Source: Methylacidiphilales bacterium (lineage in GTDB: Bacteria > Verrucomicrobiota > Verrucomicrobiia > Methylacidiphilales > UBA1321). Taken from it: DNA of 64,000 bases. Below, piece after piece: positions 17,785 to 26,735 of the stretch. The stretch covers positions 30,766 to 94,765 of the forward strand of contig JAMFSY010000074.1 in the NCBI GenBank assembly GCA_026225555.1, written 5' to 3'. Position numbers and translations under genes: made by a program. Position 1 is the stretch's first letter, and every line of letters starts with the position of its first letter. A model generated the notes under the pieces. The model saw only the letters and a list, made by a program, of their open reading frames with translations, was not told the DNA's origin and ran no database searches.

Positions 17785-18408
17785 ATGAACAAATCCCAAC
17801 TGCTGGTTCGTCTGGCCGCCAAAAGCGGGGAACTCGATAAAATCGACCCGGCCTTGCTCATCCCGGAAAACGTCCTGAGCTGGCATCCACATCCCAAACC
17901 CGGTCTTTTCATCAGCCTTCCTGAGCAAGACGGCCCGATTCAGGATGCCGCAGCTCACGGACAGCTTGCCTTTCTTCCGCGCGAGGCACGCACGGTGCCT
18001 TCCTTGGTTTACTGTGGAATGAATCGTTGGGATCACCACCGGGTTTGCAATGACGCATTCTTTGCTGCGGCCATGGCCGGCACGCTTGATAAGTTTCCCC
18101 AGGATAGGGAATTCAGGAACGGTCTCCTCTACTGGAAGACCGGGATCGAGGCCAACCTTAAGAGGGCAGCTTCGTCCCTGCGGGAAATGTCCAAGGAAAA
18201 GCCAGGCGACGTGCCCTCTTTACGAAGCCGCATCGACGCTGTTCGCCAGTGGTGGGAGAGGGCCTATGAAAATGAGGCACCCGCCGCGTTTCTGACGGAC
18301 GGCAGGGCCGCGCGATATGATTCGCCGATCGATCTCCCGGACGTCCCTTCGGTGCCGAAAATATCTCCAACGACAGAACAGTCCAACGTCGCGCGAGGTG
18401 GAAAGTAA
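17785..18408 (+). CDS. Hypothetical protein at the end of the repeat-domain operon
   Basis: 207 residues, 39 bases after the repeat-domain gene B. It is soluble, with a conserved-looking block 'LVYCGMNRWDHHRVCNDAF' and a C-terminal low-complexity Pro/Ser tail. No signal peptide or membrane segment. It probably belongs to the same transcription unit as proteins A and B, since all three lie in line with short gaps. No family recognised. Confidence 0.55.
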   Translation: MNKSQLLVRLAAKSGELDKIDPALLIPENVLSWHPHPKPGLFISLPEQDGPIQDAAAHGQLAFLPREARTVPSLVYCGMNRWDHHRVCNDAFFAAAMAGTLDKFPQDREFRNGLLYWKTGIEANLKRAASSLREMSKEKPGDVPSLRSRIDAVRQWWERAYENEAPAAFLTDGRAARYDSPIDLPDVPSVPKISPTTEQSNVARGGK

Positions 18409-18531
18409 GCTGAGGGCGCCGTTTCACCGTTGATCTCCCGGTGATTTACACCTCTCGGCTCTTGGGTTATCGCACCCGCATTCCGGGAACTAAGGCGCGT
18501 CTGTTCTGAGGCTGCTAGACATAGTGAATCC

Positions 18532-19062
18532 CTATCGTAAGGCTTCCGTACCAAAGGATGAGGTTGCTAGATCGCAGTACATGAGGTGACTGTCATGTTC
18601 CTTTCGATCCAGGAGAATGAAGCCATGCGACTTATAGATGTGGAGGCTTTTGTTCAACTGGTCTTCCTCTTTCCCGTTGCCAACTCTGAGGAATGCGCAG
18701 TTTGCTTTGCTTGCTTTGGCGCGCTTTAGAAAAGTCCCTACCGCGCGTTTGCCGAATCCTTTACCTCGATTCCTCTCATCTGGGATTTCCAGGTCATGCA
18801 GCACGGCCATGGGCCAGATTTCGCGCAGTGGTATTTTGTCTCTCCAACCGGGGAATGAACCGTCACGAAAGTTGATGAAGTCATTGAGCTGCTCTTCATT
18901 AAAAACAAGCGCCCAGACGAATTTCCCTATCGCATCACCTGCCGGGGTAATAATCCGCTCGGCTTGGCAAGGATGAGAACCTTCTCGTCTTACGTTTGCT
19001 AGAACTTCGATATTAATACTCAACGGTGTCGCCTTGGATCGAGAACCAAGCCTGTTATTCAT
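18532..19062 (-). CDS. GNAT-family N-acetyltransferase
   Basis: 176 residues from the ATG at 19062; the frame is open up to 19248 but the extra N-terminus looks non-coding. The C-terminal part shows the acetyl-CoA binding motif 'EIPDERNRGKGFGKRAVG' (R/Q-x-x-G-x-G/A type), then 'AFLRVGNGKEEDQLNKSLH' and 'IYKSHGFILL', the standard end of GNAT domains. The N-terminal part includes 'HPCQAERIITPAGDAIGKF'. Substrate unknown. It stands alone on its strand between plus-strand operons. Confidence 0.65.
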   Translation of the reverse strand: MNNRLGSRSKATPLSINIEVLANVRREGSHPCQAERIITPAGDAIGKFVWALVFNEEQLNDFINFRDGSFPGWRDKIPLREIWPMAVLHDLEIPDERNRGKGFGKRAVGTFLKRAKASKANCAFLRVGNGKEEDQLNKSLHIYKSHGFILLDRKEHDSHLMYCDLATSSFGTEALR

Positions 19063-19339
19063 AAGAATAAAACCAAGCTTGACATGGGGTCTCTGTTTTG
19101 TCAAATGGCAGTATGAGGCCAATGAGAACGTCAACGGGCCGGATACTTTGGGCGTGATTTGTTGTGCATCTCCTTTCGTGCTCGCTGACGAAAACACAAA
19201 TCCGCCAGTGCCTGCAATTTCTTCGCCTACCTCGATATCTGTTACCAATCAGCCCACACGGGTGCTACCAGAGAGGCCTATGTTCCTGCCACCTGCAATT
19301 TCTTTTCAGTTGGCCGCAACCCGGCATAGTGTGAAACAA

Positions 19340-21652
19340 ATGCACTCGTCCAAGACCAAATTTGGACTCAGGTCGATTTTGCTTGTTGCAGGGTTGCTGG
19401 CTTCGTTCATTCCGGCAGAGGCCCAGACAACGGCACCGCTCAATCAGCCTAGTGCAGTGGTCGCCACTAATTCGGTATCTGCCGAAACTCCGCCCCCCAC
19501 ATCCGTTGCTGCAACCAATCAGCCCGCACGGGTGCCGCCACCAGCATGGGCTACAGCCGATGCTCCGGCTACCGTCACCAATCAGCCATCACAAGTGGTA
19601 GCGAAGACAGCCCCCGCAAACAATGGCACTAACTACGACTCCTCATGGATGCTGCCCGCGACTGAGCCGAAGACACCCCCGGCTTACGACAGCATTGATT
19701 CCATACGCGAAAAAGCCGAAGCAGGAGACGCAAAGAGCCAAACTGAACTTGGGGACCTCTACCAAGCTGGCAAGGTTGTTCCACCAGACTTCAATCAAGC
19801 AGCTCAGTGGTACCGCAAGGCAGCCGATCAGGGGTATGCCGCAGCACAGGCCCAAATCGGTATTTGTTACGCATTTGGGACGGGTGTTAAAAGAGATTAC
19901 ACGGAAGCCACTAAATGGTACCGCAAGGCAGCCGATCAGGGCGATGCGGTCGGAGAGTTTCATCTAGGGCTTTGTTATCAGATGGGAGGGGACGGTGTAG
20001 ATAAGGACGTTGTTGAAGCAGTCAGGTGGTACCGCAAGGCAGCCGATCAGGGAAACTCAGATGCGGAGACCAGTCTTGCTCTGTGCTATCAGGGCGGCAC
20101 CGGAGTGGAACAGAGTCTCGAAGATGCGATTAAATGGTTTCAAAAAGCAGCCGATGGTGGGAGCGGCCTTGCCAAGTCTTGGCTCGCAGACTGCATTCGA
20201 CAGAAACAAGATGATGACCGCACTTATGCCGCTGCTATGGAAGGTAATCCCTATGCCGTAGGCAAGTATGCAGGGCACGGATTTGATTTCTTAAAAAAAC
20301 GTGCGGATAGCGGGGATGTGGTTGCTCAATATGCACTCGGCACTGATTATCAATTTGGTTATGATATAGGTAAAAGCCCAACGGAGGCTGTAAAGTGTTA
20401 CCAAAAGGCAGCCGATCAGGGATTTGCTCCAGCGGAGACCACTCTTTCTGATTGTTATGCTACAGGCACGGGTATTAAGGCCGATCAGGTTGAGGCCATG
20501 AAGTGGATACAGAAAGCAGCCGATGAGGGATATGCTTCTGCTCAGACAGAGCTTGGCAATAAATACCGTAGCGGAAGGGGGGTAGCTCAGAATCCTGAGA
20601 CGGCGATTATTTGGTATCTAAAAGCAGCCGATCAGAATTTTGGATTTGCGCAAAACGCGCTGGGCGATTGCTACCTATTTGGTAACGGTGTAGGTAAAGA
20701 CCCGTCGGAAGCGACAAAGTGGTATTTGAAAGCCGCATATAATGGGGTTGCTACGGGCGACGTAAATCTTGGTTTATTATATTGTAATGGCTTTGGTGTC
20801 ATCAAAAATGAAACTGAGGGTCTGGCATGGCTATATGTGGCCAGTGTCGAAGGAAATCAAGGTGCCGTAAATAGGCTTCCCTATTTTGAGAGGCTCTACG
20901 GCCCTGATACTGTCGCGGCAGCAAGGAAGCGGGCCGGCGAAATTCAGACCGCAATTCCATCAAATTCATTTGAACCAGTAGAATCGGCGCCAGCGCCCCT
21001 TCCGCAGACAGCCTCGGCATCTCAGTCGCCAAAGGCATCGGGATCGGGGACGTTTATTTCCTCCGATGGATTGGTGCTAACGGCAGCTCATGTCGTACAG
21101 GGTGCCTCGCGTATTCAGGTTATCACGGCCACGGGCGCACTTGCAGCTACAGTGGTAAAAATCGACGCCACTAATGATGTCGCTCTCTTGAAATGCAGCG
21201 GTAGCAATTTTACTCCTTTGCCCATCGTACCCTCAAAAGAGGCTCGCGCGGGCACGTCGGTTTTCACGGTTGGGTTTCCCAACATTCTGATTCAGGGCTT
21301 CGATCCGAAGCTGACCAAAGGAGAAATTAGCAGCCAGACTGGTTATCAGGACGATCCCCGGCAATGGCAGATTAGCGTCCCGACTCAGCCCGGCAATTCT
21401 GGCGGCCCTCTCTGTGATGAAAACGGCAATATTATCGGCATGGTTGAATCGACCCTGAATCCTCTCACGATGGCGAAAGTCGAAGGCGAGATTCCCCAAA
21501 ATGTGAATTACGCTGTAAAGAGCAGTTACATCCTTCCTCTTCTCGATGACTTGCAGAACCTTCCCCCGGCGGTCGTCTCCTCCGCTGGCACAAAATTTGA
21601 AGATGTTGTCGGTAAAGTACAGAAATCAGTCGCGCTGATTCTCGTCTATTGA
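19340..21652 (+). CDS. Secreted Sel1-repeat protein with C-terminal trypsin-like protease
   Basis: 770 residues from the ATG at 19340, chosen because a signal peptide follows it ('SILLVAGLLASFIPAEAQ'); the longer frame from 19034 has no secretion signal. A Pro/Thr-rich linker with repeated 'ATNQP' motifs precedes about ten Sel1-like (TPR-type) repeats of 36 residues ('AAQWYRKAADQGYAAAQ' type). The last 200 residues form an HtrA/DegP-like serine protease: 'LTAAHVV' (His), 'TNDVALL' (Asp) and 'QPGNSGGPL' (Ser), without a visible PDZ domain. Probably periplasmic, with the repeats as a substrate or partner platform. Confidence 0.8.
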   Translation: MHSSKTKFGLRSILLVAGLLASFIPAEAQTTAPLNQPSAVVATNSVSAETPPPTSVAATNQPARVPPPAWATADAPATVTNQPSQVVAKTAPANNGTNYDSSWMLPATEPKTPPAYDSIDSIREKAEAGDAKSQTELGDLYQAGKVVPPDFNQAAQWYRKAADQGYAAAQAQIGICYAFGTGVKRDYTEATKWYRKAADQGDAVGEFHLGLCYQMGGDGVDKDVVEAVRWYRKAADQGNSDAETSLALCYQGGTGVEQSLEDAIKWFQKAADGGSGLAKSWLADCIRQKQDDDRTYAAAMEGNPYAVGKYAGHGFDFLKKRADSGDVVAQYALGTDYQFGYDIGKSPTEAVKCYQKAADQGFAPAETTLSDCYATGTGIKADQVEAMKWIQKAADEGYASAQTELGNKYRSGRGVAQNPETAIIWYLKAADQNFGFAQNALGDCYLFGNGVGKDPSEATKWYLKAAYNGVATGDVNLGLLYCNGFGVIKNETEGLAWLYVASVEGNQGAVNRLPYFERLYGPDTVAAARKRAGEIQTAIPSNSFEPVESAPAPLPQTASASQSPKASGSGTFISSDGLVLTAAHVVQGASRIQVITATGALAATVVKIDATNDVALLKCSGSNFTPLPIVPSKEARAGTSVFTVGFPNILIQGFDPKLTKGEISSQTGYQDDPRQWQISVPTQPGNSGGPLCDENGNIIGMVESTLNPLTMAKVEGEIPQNVNYAVKSSYILPLLDDLQNLPPAVVSSAGTKFEDVVGKVQKSVALILVY

Positions 21653-21690
21653 GACGCAGCCAAGGAGTAACGCCGAATCGCTAGGTTCGC

Positions 21691-22350
21691 TCATGGTTGG
21701 CCCTCTCGTGGACACGGGACTTTCTGCAGATGGTAGAGGCAGTAGGCAGTCATAAAATAGCTACCCTCGCGACACTGGATGGGCGCGCTTTCGTGAATGA
21801 CCCGGTTTTCTATGCCCTCGCTTTGATCCGCGTGAAACTTAAGCCTTCCTCCCCGCCGCGGTCTGGGCCGCAGATAACCTTCCAACACGGCACACGGATA
21901 GCCCATTAGCGCCAGGGTGCTCAAATCCGGGACGGATATCCTCATTGGCACCGAGTACACTGTGGCGCGGTAGTAGCTACTCTTCATGCGTCGGGTCACA
22001 GGTGGCACGCCCAGACTCACGCTTCCCTCGGGAATCCAGGTGCCCTGCTCCGAACTGAGCGCGATCGTAGGGGGGACCCGCAGAATCTGAAACAGCGCGC
22101 GGTGGGTCAAAACGAACTCACCCTCAAGGATCACGACGGGCGAACTTAAATAGATTCTACGATAAGGGCGACCGAGCCGAAAACACGCTCGAAAAAGAAT
22201 CGGCGCGCCAACCTGAACGTCTTTCAGCAGAACCCCCTCGACCATATACACGGGCCGAGATGCCAGTGCCAAACGTCGCAGGCTCCCGGCAATCGTACCC
22301 GGTGGTACTTCCCACCTTGTGATTCGGAGATAAGTATCGCGAAGGATCAT
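21691..22350 (-). CDS. Hypothetical protein, third gene of AAA+ operon
   Basis: 219 residues from the ATG at 22350, which overlaps the stop of the preceding small gene by ATGA; a longer frame up to 22794 shadows the ATPase gene. The sequence is basic and beta-rich with many Arg, Val and Pro ('PVYMVEGVLLKDVQVGAPI', 'RIYLSSPVVILEGEFVLTH'), and no transmembrane segment. I do not recognise it. Its tight coupling suggests a complex with the AAA+ ATPase. Confidence 0.6.
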   Translation of the reverse strand: MILRDTYLRITRWEVPPGTIAGSLRRLALASRPVYMVEGVLLKDVQVGAPILFRACFRLGRPYRRIYLSSPVVILEGEFVLTHRALFQILRVPPTIALSSEQGTWIPEGSVSLGVPPVTRRMKSSYYRATVYSVPMRISVPDLSTLALMGYPCAVLEGYLRPRPRRGGRLKFHADQSEGIENRVIHESAPIQCREGSYFMTAYCLYHLQKVPCPREGQP

Positions 22351-22607
22351 AGTCGTGGGCGCCGTGGATTGCGTTGTTTTTTCGCGGGCGGAGTCGCGCT
22401 CGAATGGGGCGAGGAAAATTTCACTTTCATGCTCGGCCAGCCCCGCTGTATCTCGGCTCGCGCGGCGTCCGTAAGGCCGATTGCCCCGGCCTCCAGCACG
22501 CACACGCACTGGCCCCCCGCCAAAAGGAAAGCGATGCTTCGCCGGATCTTTGCTATTACCCTGGGATCGTCGCAGCGGGTGAATTTTTTGAGGGCCAGGT
22601 ATGTCAT
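22347..22607 (-). CDS. Small hypothetical protein, second gene of AAA+ operon
   Basis: 86 residues with a basic, Pro-rich C-terminus ('PPAKKQRNPRRPRL'). Start and stop both overlap neighbours by ATGA. The N-terminal half is helical ('DPRVIAKIRRSIAFLLAGG'). The basic tail suggests nucleic acid binding. No family recognised. Confidence 0.6.
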   Translation of the reverse strand: MTYLALKKFTRCDDPRVIAKIRRSIAFLLAGGQCVCVLEAGAIGLTDAARAEIQRGWPSMKVKFSSPHSSATPPAKKQRNPRRPRL

Positions 22608-24034
22608 GAAAGCTGGCCCTTAAGCACGGCACACGAAAGACGAAGACGATGATCGAGAAGGTCGGTGGCCAGAGACCAGGATTCCGCCCACTGCTCGGCG
22701 ATGCCGCAAGAAGCGAGAGCCGCGCCGTGCTCAAGCATGCCTTCCCAGGCTTTTTGGCGCCAAGCTGACAGCGGCTTGAGGTATTCCCGGTCATCGCGGG
22801 TGATTTCGTTCAGACTGCATACGCGGATCGCTTCCACGATCGTTGCTCCGAGTTCGGCGTCTTGGAGCAGAGTGCGATATGTAATTGGCCCGTCGTCAGA
22901 CTGGCCGAGCACAGCAAGGCGGGAGTAAATCAATGCCAACAATGTCCGGAGCTTGCCGCCGGTTTCGCTGAGATACCTTGCCTGCTGTGCCCAATCACGC
23001 CCGTACAGGTCGTAAGCTACGTTTGCCGGCGACTCGGGCTGGCTCGTGGGTTTGATCCTTCGTAGCGCATACGGATGCTGGATCAAGATCGAGGATAGAT
23101 AGTTTTCCGCCCATCTGAATCCCCCAGGGGCGTCCTCGGCCTCATCCAGGAGTTCTTTCAACGGCCTGCTCCGTGGAATGCCAAGTTCACTGTGAACCCG
23201 AAGCACCGCGTCCTCGAAGTCCTTTCGTGCGGGCGATTCCAGGAGCACGGGCTCAATGGAAAAGCGACTCAGGATCTCCTCTGGCAAAAACTCCTGAATT
23301 TTCTTCGACACCGAGAGATTCTGGGTACCCTCTTTCGTGAAGCCCAATGAGCCCTTGCGGCGGGCTTGGCCCAGCTCCTTTAGGGCGAAGGCGAAAGCCC
23401 CCGCACCGAGGATCATAAAGTTTTGCTGGAGGCGCCGAATATCAGCCCCAGTCCAATCGTGCGTTGCGAGCCTTTCGTCTGCGCTCAGGATTGTGACCGC
23501 TTCAGAAAATACGCTTTGGCACCACCCGGTATCCGCAGCGGCTTCACCCTTGGGCAGCAGTTTACAGATTTCATCGATGTAGATGGTGCCCCAAAGCTGA
23601 CCGCCATCTCGTGCCGCGCACGACCGCACAAAATCGCGAATTAACTTAAGTGTGGGGAGCTTGCCGGGGCCGACTCCGGACACCAGCCACGCACCGGCCT
23701 CGATGGTTAAAATCGGCAAGCGCCGGCGCCGCGCAAATTCTCGGGCAAGGGCTGTCTTCCCGCTTCCTGACGCCCCCAAGATAAGCACCTTGGAACAGGC
23801 CGGACGAAATCCCGCCAGTTTGGAATCGCCCACCTTCGCGTAAAGATCGGCGAGCTGGTTTAACCGAGCCAAACCCCGAGTCTGACTTTCCGTGCAGTGC
23901 CAAACCTCGTGCTCCTTGGGACTTTCTGGCCCGAGTTCGTCTTCGTGAGCAAACCACGCCGGGGATGGCTCATCTTCCGGGCTCACCGCCTCTGACACCG
24001 AGGTTTCATCGATCAATTCTGCGAATCCGTTCAT
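22604..24034 (-). CDS. AAA+ ATPase, ClpX/HslU-like layout
   Basis: 476 residues. An acidic N-terminus (about 1-50) is followed by a P-loop ATPase core: Walker A GASGSGKT (87-94), Walker B 'GTIYIDEICKLLP' (about 149-161) and, near residue 268, 'FLPEEILSRFSIEPVLLES', which resembles the sensor/arginine-finger block of Clp/HslU-type AAA+ proteins. The C-terminal 180 residues are helical and unrecognised. It heads a three-gene operon with ATGA overlaps and diverges from the LuxR-type gene. It may remodel a protein-DNA complex, as ClpX does for the Mu transpososome; that link is speculative. Confidence 0.7.
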   Translation of the reverse strand: MNGFAELIDETSVSEAVSPEDEPSPAWFAHEDELGPESPKEHEVWHCTESQTRGLARLNQLADLYAKVGDSKLAGFRPACSKVLILGASGSGKTALAREFARRRRLPILTIEAGAWLVSGVGPGKLPTLKLIRDFVRSCAARDGGQLWGTIYIDEICKLLPKGEAAADTGWCQSVFSEAVTILSADERLATHDWTGADIRRLQQNFMILGAGAFAFALKELGQARRKGSLGFTKEGTQNLSVSKKIQEFLPEEILSRFSIEPVLLESPARKDFEDAVLRVHSELGIPRSRPLKELLDEAEDAPGGFRWAENYLSSILIQHPYALRRIKPTSQPESPANVAYDLYGRDWAQQARYLSETGGKLRTLLALIYSRLAVLGQSDDGPITYRTLLQDAELGATIVEAIRVCSLNEITRDDREYLKPLSAWRQKAWEGMLEHGAALASCGIAEQWAESWSLATDLLDHRLRLSCAVLKGQLS

Positions 24035-24126
24035 ACCCTGCCATTATTTCAGACAAGGGATTTTCGCGGTATGGCTCTACTGGCTCATCCTGACTGGCGG
24101 GCCTATTCAGCCCCTATCTGGATGAA

Positions 24127-25212
24127 GTGGACTCCGGTGCCCCCTCTTTCAACGCAGACTTCGCGACGCTTTATGCGACGGAAGATCTCCCCGAACTCAT
24201 GGCCGTAGCGGGGGCGATCGGAAAAGGCTCGAATATCTGGGCGCTGCTTCGACCGCTCGACCCAAAGCTCCAGGCCATCCTGTTTGGGAGGGAGCATGAG
24301 CGCATGGATTCGCTGGCGGCCAGCCAGATCGCCAGAATCCATTTTCCGGTAGGTGGGGGAGTATTCCCGGCAACTGCCCCTTGGGCCACGGTTCTCTTGG
24401 GCCTTCTCCAGTACCAGGTCGATTGGACGATGGAAACCTCGGCTCTGTTCGCGGTCTGGGAGGGCGGAACGCTCATTGCCGTGGTCGGGGCAACGGAACC
24501 GGCAGAACGTGATGAAATTTCATCGACTGCTCTGGTTCATAGCATCGGGCTCGCCATTCGCAGGCTGCACCAGCTCGCCGAGCTGCGCCAGGAGGTCGAG
24601 GGAGCCAAGAGCCTGCTTCAACAACAAGACAAGTCAATTGTCCTGGCTCGGCCAGGCGGCAAGATCATGCACGGCACCGAAGGGGGAATGGCGGTCCTCC
24701 AGCGGCTTCGTTCGCTAAGCTCGCTGCCCCAGGACAAGCAGGAGGCAATGCTTCCGAGCGTCTTGCGCAACGCCATCGAACGGGAGGCCCGGCACATGGT
24801 CATTGAGGATTTGCGGGTCCACTTTTGCGAGCTTGCGATGACCGAGGTTACCACAGCGACCGAACTCATCTCGATTCAGTTTTCCCGGGATCTCAAGAAA
24901 CAGCCCCAAGCGAAGGCCTCCGTTTCATTGGGAGATCTGACTCCGGCTGAGCAGCGCGTGCTTCCCCTGCTGCTGGAAGGATTGAGAAACAAAGAAATAG
25001 CCGACCGGCTACATAGCAGTATCCACACGGTGAAACATCATGTGTCCGCCATTCTTGCGAAAGCCCGCTGCAGCGATCGATTGCTGCTGGTCGCGAAGGC
25101 CGGGCAGCAAATGGAAGGATCCGAGACTAAGAAGCTGGTCGTTGCCCCGCTACCCGAAGGTGACTTCCTTCCGCCCTCCATGACCCAGGCAAAGGCTACG
25201 AAATCGGCCTAA
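24127..25212 (+). CDS. LuxR-type transcriptional regulator
   Basis: 361 residues from a GTG start at 24127. The N-terminal 250 residues resemble a sensory domain with a coiled coil ('LAELRQEVEGAKSLLQQQD', about 160-178) but no named motif. The C-terminal part is a typical LuxR/GerE HTH: 'LTPAEQRVLPLLLEGLRNKE' then 'IADRLHSSIHTVKHHVSAIL'. It diverges from the AAA+ operon over a 92-base gap and is followed at once by the S2/S3 inverted sites, so it may regulate both that operon and the transposase operon carrying site S1. Confidence 0.78.
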   Translation: MDSGAPSFNADFATLYATEDLPELMAVAGAIGKGSNIWALLRPLDPKLQAILFGREHERMDSLAASQIARIHFPVGGGVFPATAPWATVLLGLLQYQVDWTMETSALFAVWEGGTLIAVVGATEPAERDEISSTALVHSIGLAIRRLHQLAELRQEVEGAKSLLQQQDKSIVLARPGGKIMHGTEGGMAVLQRLRSLSSLPQDKQEAMLPSVLRNAIEREARHMVIEDLRVHFCELAMTEVTTATELISIQFSRDLKKQPQAKASVSLGDLTPAEQRVLPLLLEGLRNKEIADRLHSSIHTVKHHVSAILAKARCSDRLLLVAKAGQQMEGSETKKLVVAPLPEGDFLPPSMTQAKATKSA

Positions 25213-25218
25213 AACAGG

Positions 25219-25299
25219 CTGGATTCGCAAAATAGGTGGCGAGGCCTGCGATTCATTACAGCGCGCTATGAGAGGTAGTCGCCAACTATTATGCGAATC
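25219..25299. repeat. Inverted 21-bp sites S2 and S3 downstream of luxR-type gene
   Basis: S2 (25222-25242) and S3 (25279-25299) are inverted copies of each other, 19 of 21 bases matching (TCGCCAMCTATTWTGCGAATC), with 36 bases between them. A weaker third copy (25335-25355, about 15 of 21) contains its own palindrome AGCCGC/GCGGCT. The core CGCAAAATAGGTGGC of S2 equals site S1 at 10157-10171. The array is either a transposon end with several transposase sites or a regulator-binding array. Confidence 0.6.
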
Positions 25300-25388
25300 G
25301 GGCGGTCATTCTAGTCACATTTCATGCGACCCAGCCGCCAAATATAATGAGCGGCTACAGGGCTTAATTACCTCTGAAAAGCAAGGGC

Positions 25389-25474
25389 GGACAGGGTGGG
25401 AGTCGAACCCACGGTACCGGTGAAGGTACGCTCGATTTCGAGTCGAGTGCCTTAAACCACTCAGCCACCTGTCC
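25389..25474 (-). tRNA. tRNA-Ser (anticodon CGA)
   Basis: 86 bases with a 7-bp acceptor stem (GGACAGG/CCTGTCC), a D arm typical of serine tRNAs, anticodon stem CTCGA/TCGAG enclosing the loop CTCGAAA (anticodon CGA), a long variable arm (GTACC/GGTAC) and a T arm GTGGG/CCCAC. CCA is not encoded. Read on the minus strand, the 3' end points left towards the transposase element. Confidence 0.95.
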
Positions 25475-25571
25475 TTTATTAACTATCAACCATTTGCGAA
25501 AGGCTTTTAGATTTCATCTTGATTTTTATACACCAGTTTTATACACTGTACTCAGAAAATGAGGGAAAACT

Positions 25572-26720
25572 ATGAGCACAGCAACGCAACCTGGTTGGAT
25601 TTCGACGAACATTAAAAACCTCTACCGTCATACGAATGGAAGATACTACGCAAGGGTATCGCGTGGCAGCAAGAAAATGTGGAAGAGCCTTGGTACCAAG
25701 CTCAAATCGGTGGCCGAAAAAAAGCTGGATGCCCACATTTCCGCGGTTCGAGGACAACAGCCTGTCGAGGTCGAAGTGTCGGATGGAAAACTCACATTCG
25801 GAAAAACTGTCGAACTGTACCGGCTCAATTTTCGGCGTGATGCTGAACTGGCGGAAGGCACAAAGCAGTTTCGTGAAGCGGGAGTCAAACTGGTGCTCAA
25901 GACCTGGCCTGGAATCGAAAGCACGAACGTGCGAAACATCAGCGTGCCGATGGTGCGGGAATGGGCACTAAGGTTACGATCTGAAACCAAGCCTTACGTT
26001 CCCAATAACGCCAAGACTCCTTCGCGTAGGTCCAAAGGCGCGTCCCCGACCACCTTCAACTGTGCGCTTGATGCGCTCCGTCATTCGTTGGATCTCGCAG
26101 TTGAATCAGGACGTATATTTTCAAATCCGGCTAGGGATAAATCGATTAAACGTGCGACGCCTAAACTCAGGAGGCTCCAGCTTCCCACTCGCGAACAATT
26201 CGCCAAGATCGTAAACGCTATCCAGACATCCGGGTGCGGTAAGTGCGAAGCGGCTGCCGAAATGACGCAATTTTTGGCCTACACCGGTGCCCGTCAAAAC
26301 GAGGCCAACCATGTGACTTGGCAGGACGTGGATTTTAGTACGTCACGAATCACGCTGCGAATAACGAAAAACGGGGAGCCGCGAGACGTGCCGATAATTC
26401 CCGAGTGCCGGACGTTGCTGGAGAAAATGAGGACAGAAAGGGGACATGAGGGGCCTGATTTTACCGTACTTCAGGTGAAGTCATGCAATGGATTCCTACG
26501 GAAGGCAGCAAAGGAAGTCGGCGCGCCTTCGATCAGTCACCATGATTTACGGCACCTTTTCGCTACGACAGCGATGGAGGCTGGAATTGATGTACCGACT
26601 ATTTCGCGGATTATGGGCCATCGCGATGGGGGGGCCTTGGCCATGAAAGTTTACGGTCATCTGCGTGACGAACACGCCCAGCAAGCTATGCAGAAGGTAA
26701 GCTTCAGTCTTAACTCGTAG
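25572..26720 (+). CDS. Tyrosine recombinase / integrase
   Basis: 382 residues. The C-terminal catalytic domain shows the Arg of 'YTGARQNEANHVTW', the His-x-x-Arg of 'HHDLRHLFATTAMEAG', the His of 'IMGHRDGG' and the Tyr of 'MKVYGHL'. The N-terminal part is an arm-binding and core-binding region. TTTTATACAC occurs twice just upstream (about 25525-25550), possibly a promoter or arm site. It lies on the 5' side of tRNA-Ser, whereas an element using the tRNA 3' end would place its integrase on the other side, so its attachment site is unclear. It converges with gap. Confidence 0.88.
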   Translation: MSTATQPGWISTNIKNLYRHTNGRYYARVSRGSKKMWKSLGTKLKSVAEKKLDAHISAVRGQQPVEVEVSDGKLTFGKTVELYRLNFRRDAELAEGTKQFREAGVKLVLKTWPGIESTNVRNISVPMVREWALRLRSETKPYVPNNAKTPSRRSKGASPTTFNCALDALRHSLDLAVESGRIFSNPARDKSIKRATPKLRRLQLPTREQFAKIVNAIQTSGCGKCEAAAEMTQFLAYTGARQNEANHVTWQDVDFSTSRITLRITKNGEPRDVPIIPECRTLLEKMRTERGHEGPDFTVLQVKSCNGFLRKAAKEVGAPSISHHDLRHLFATTAMEAGIDVPTISRIMGHRDGGALAMKVYGHLRDEHAQQAMQKVSFSLNS

Positions 26721-26735
26721 TTGACTGGTGCCCCC

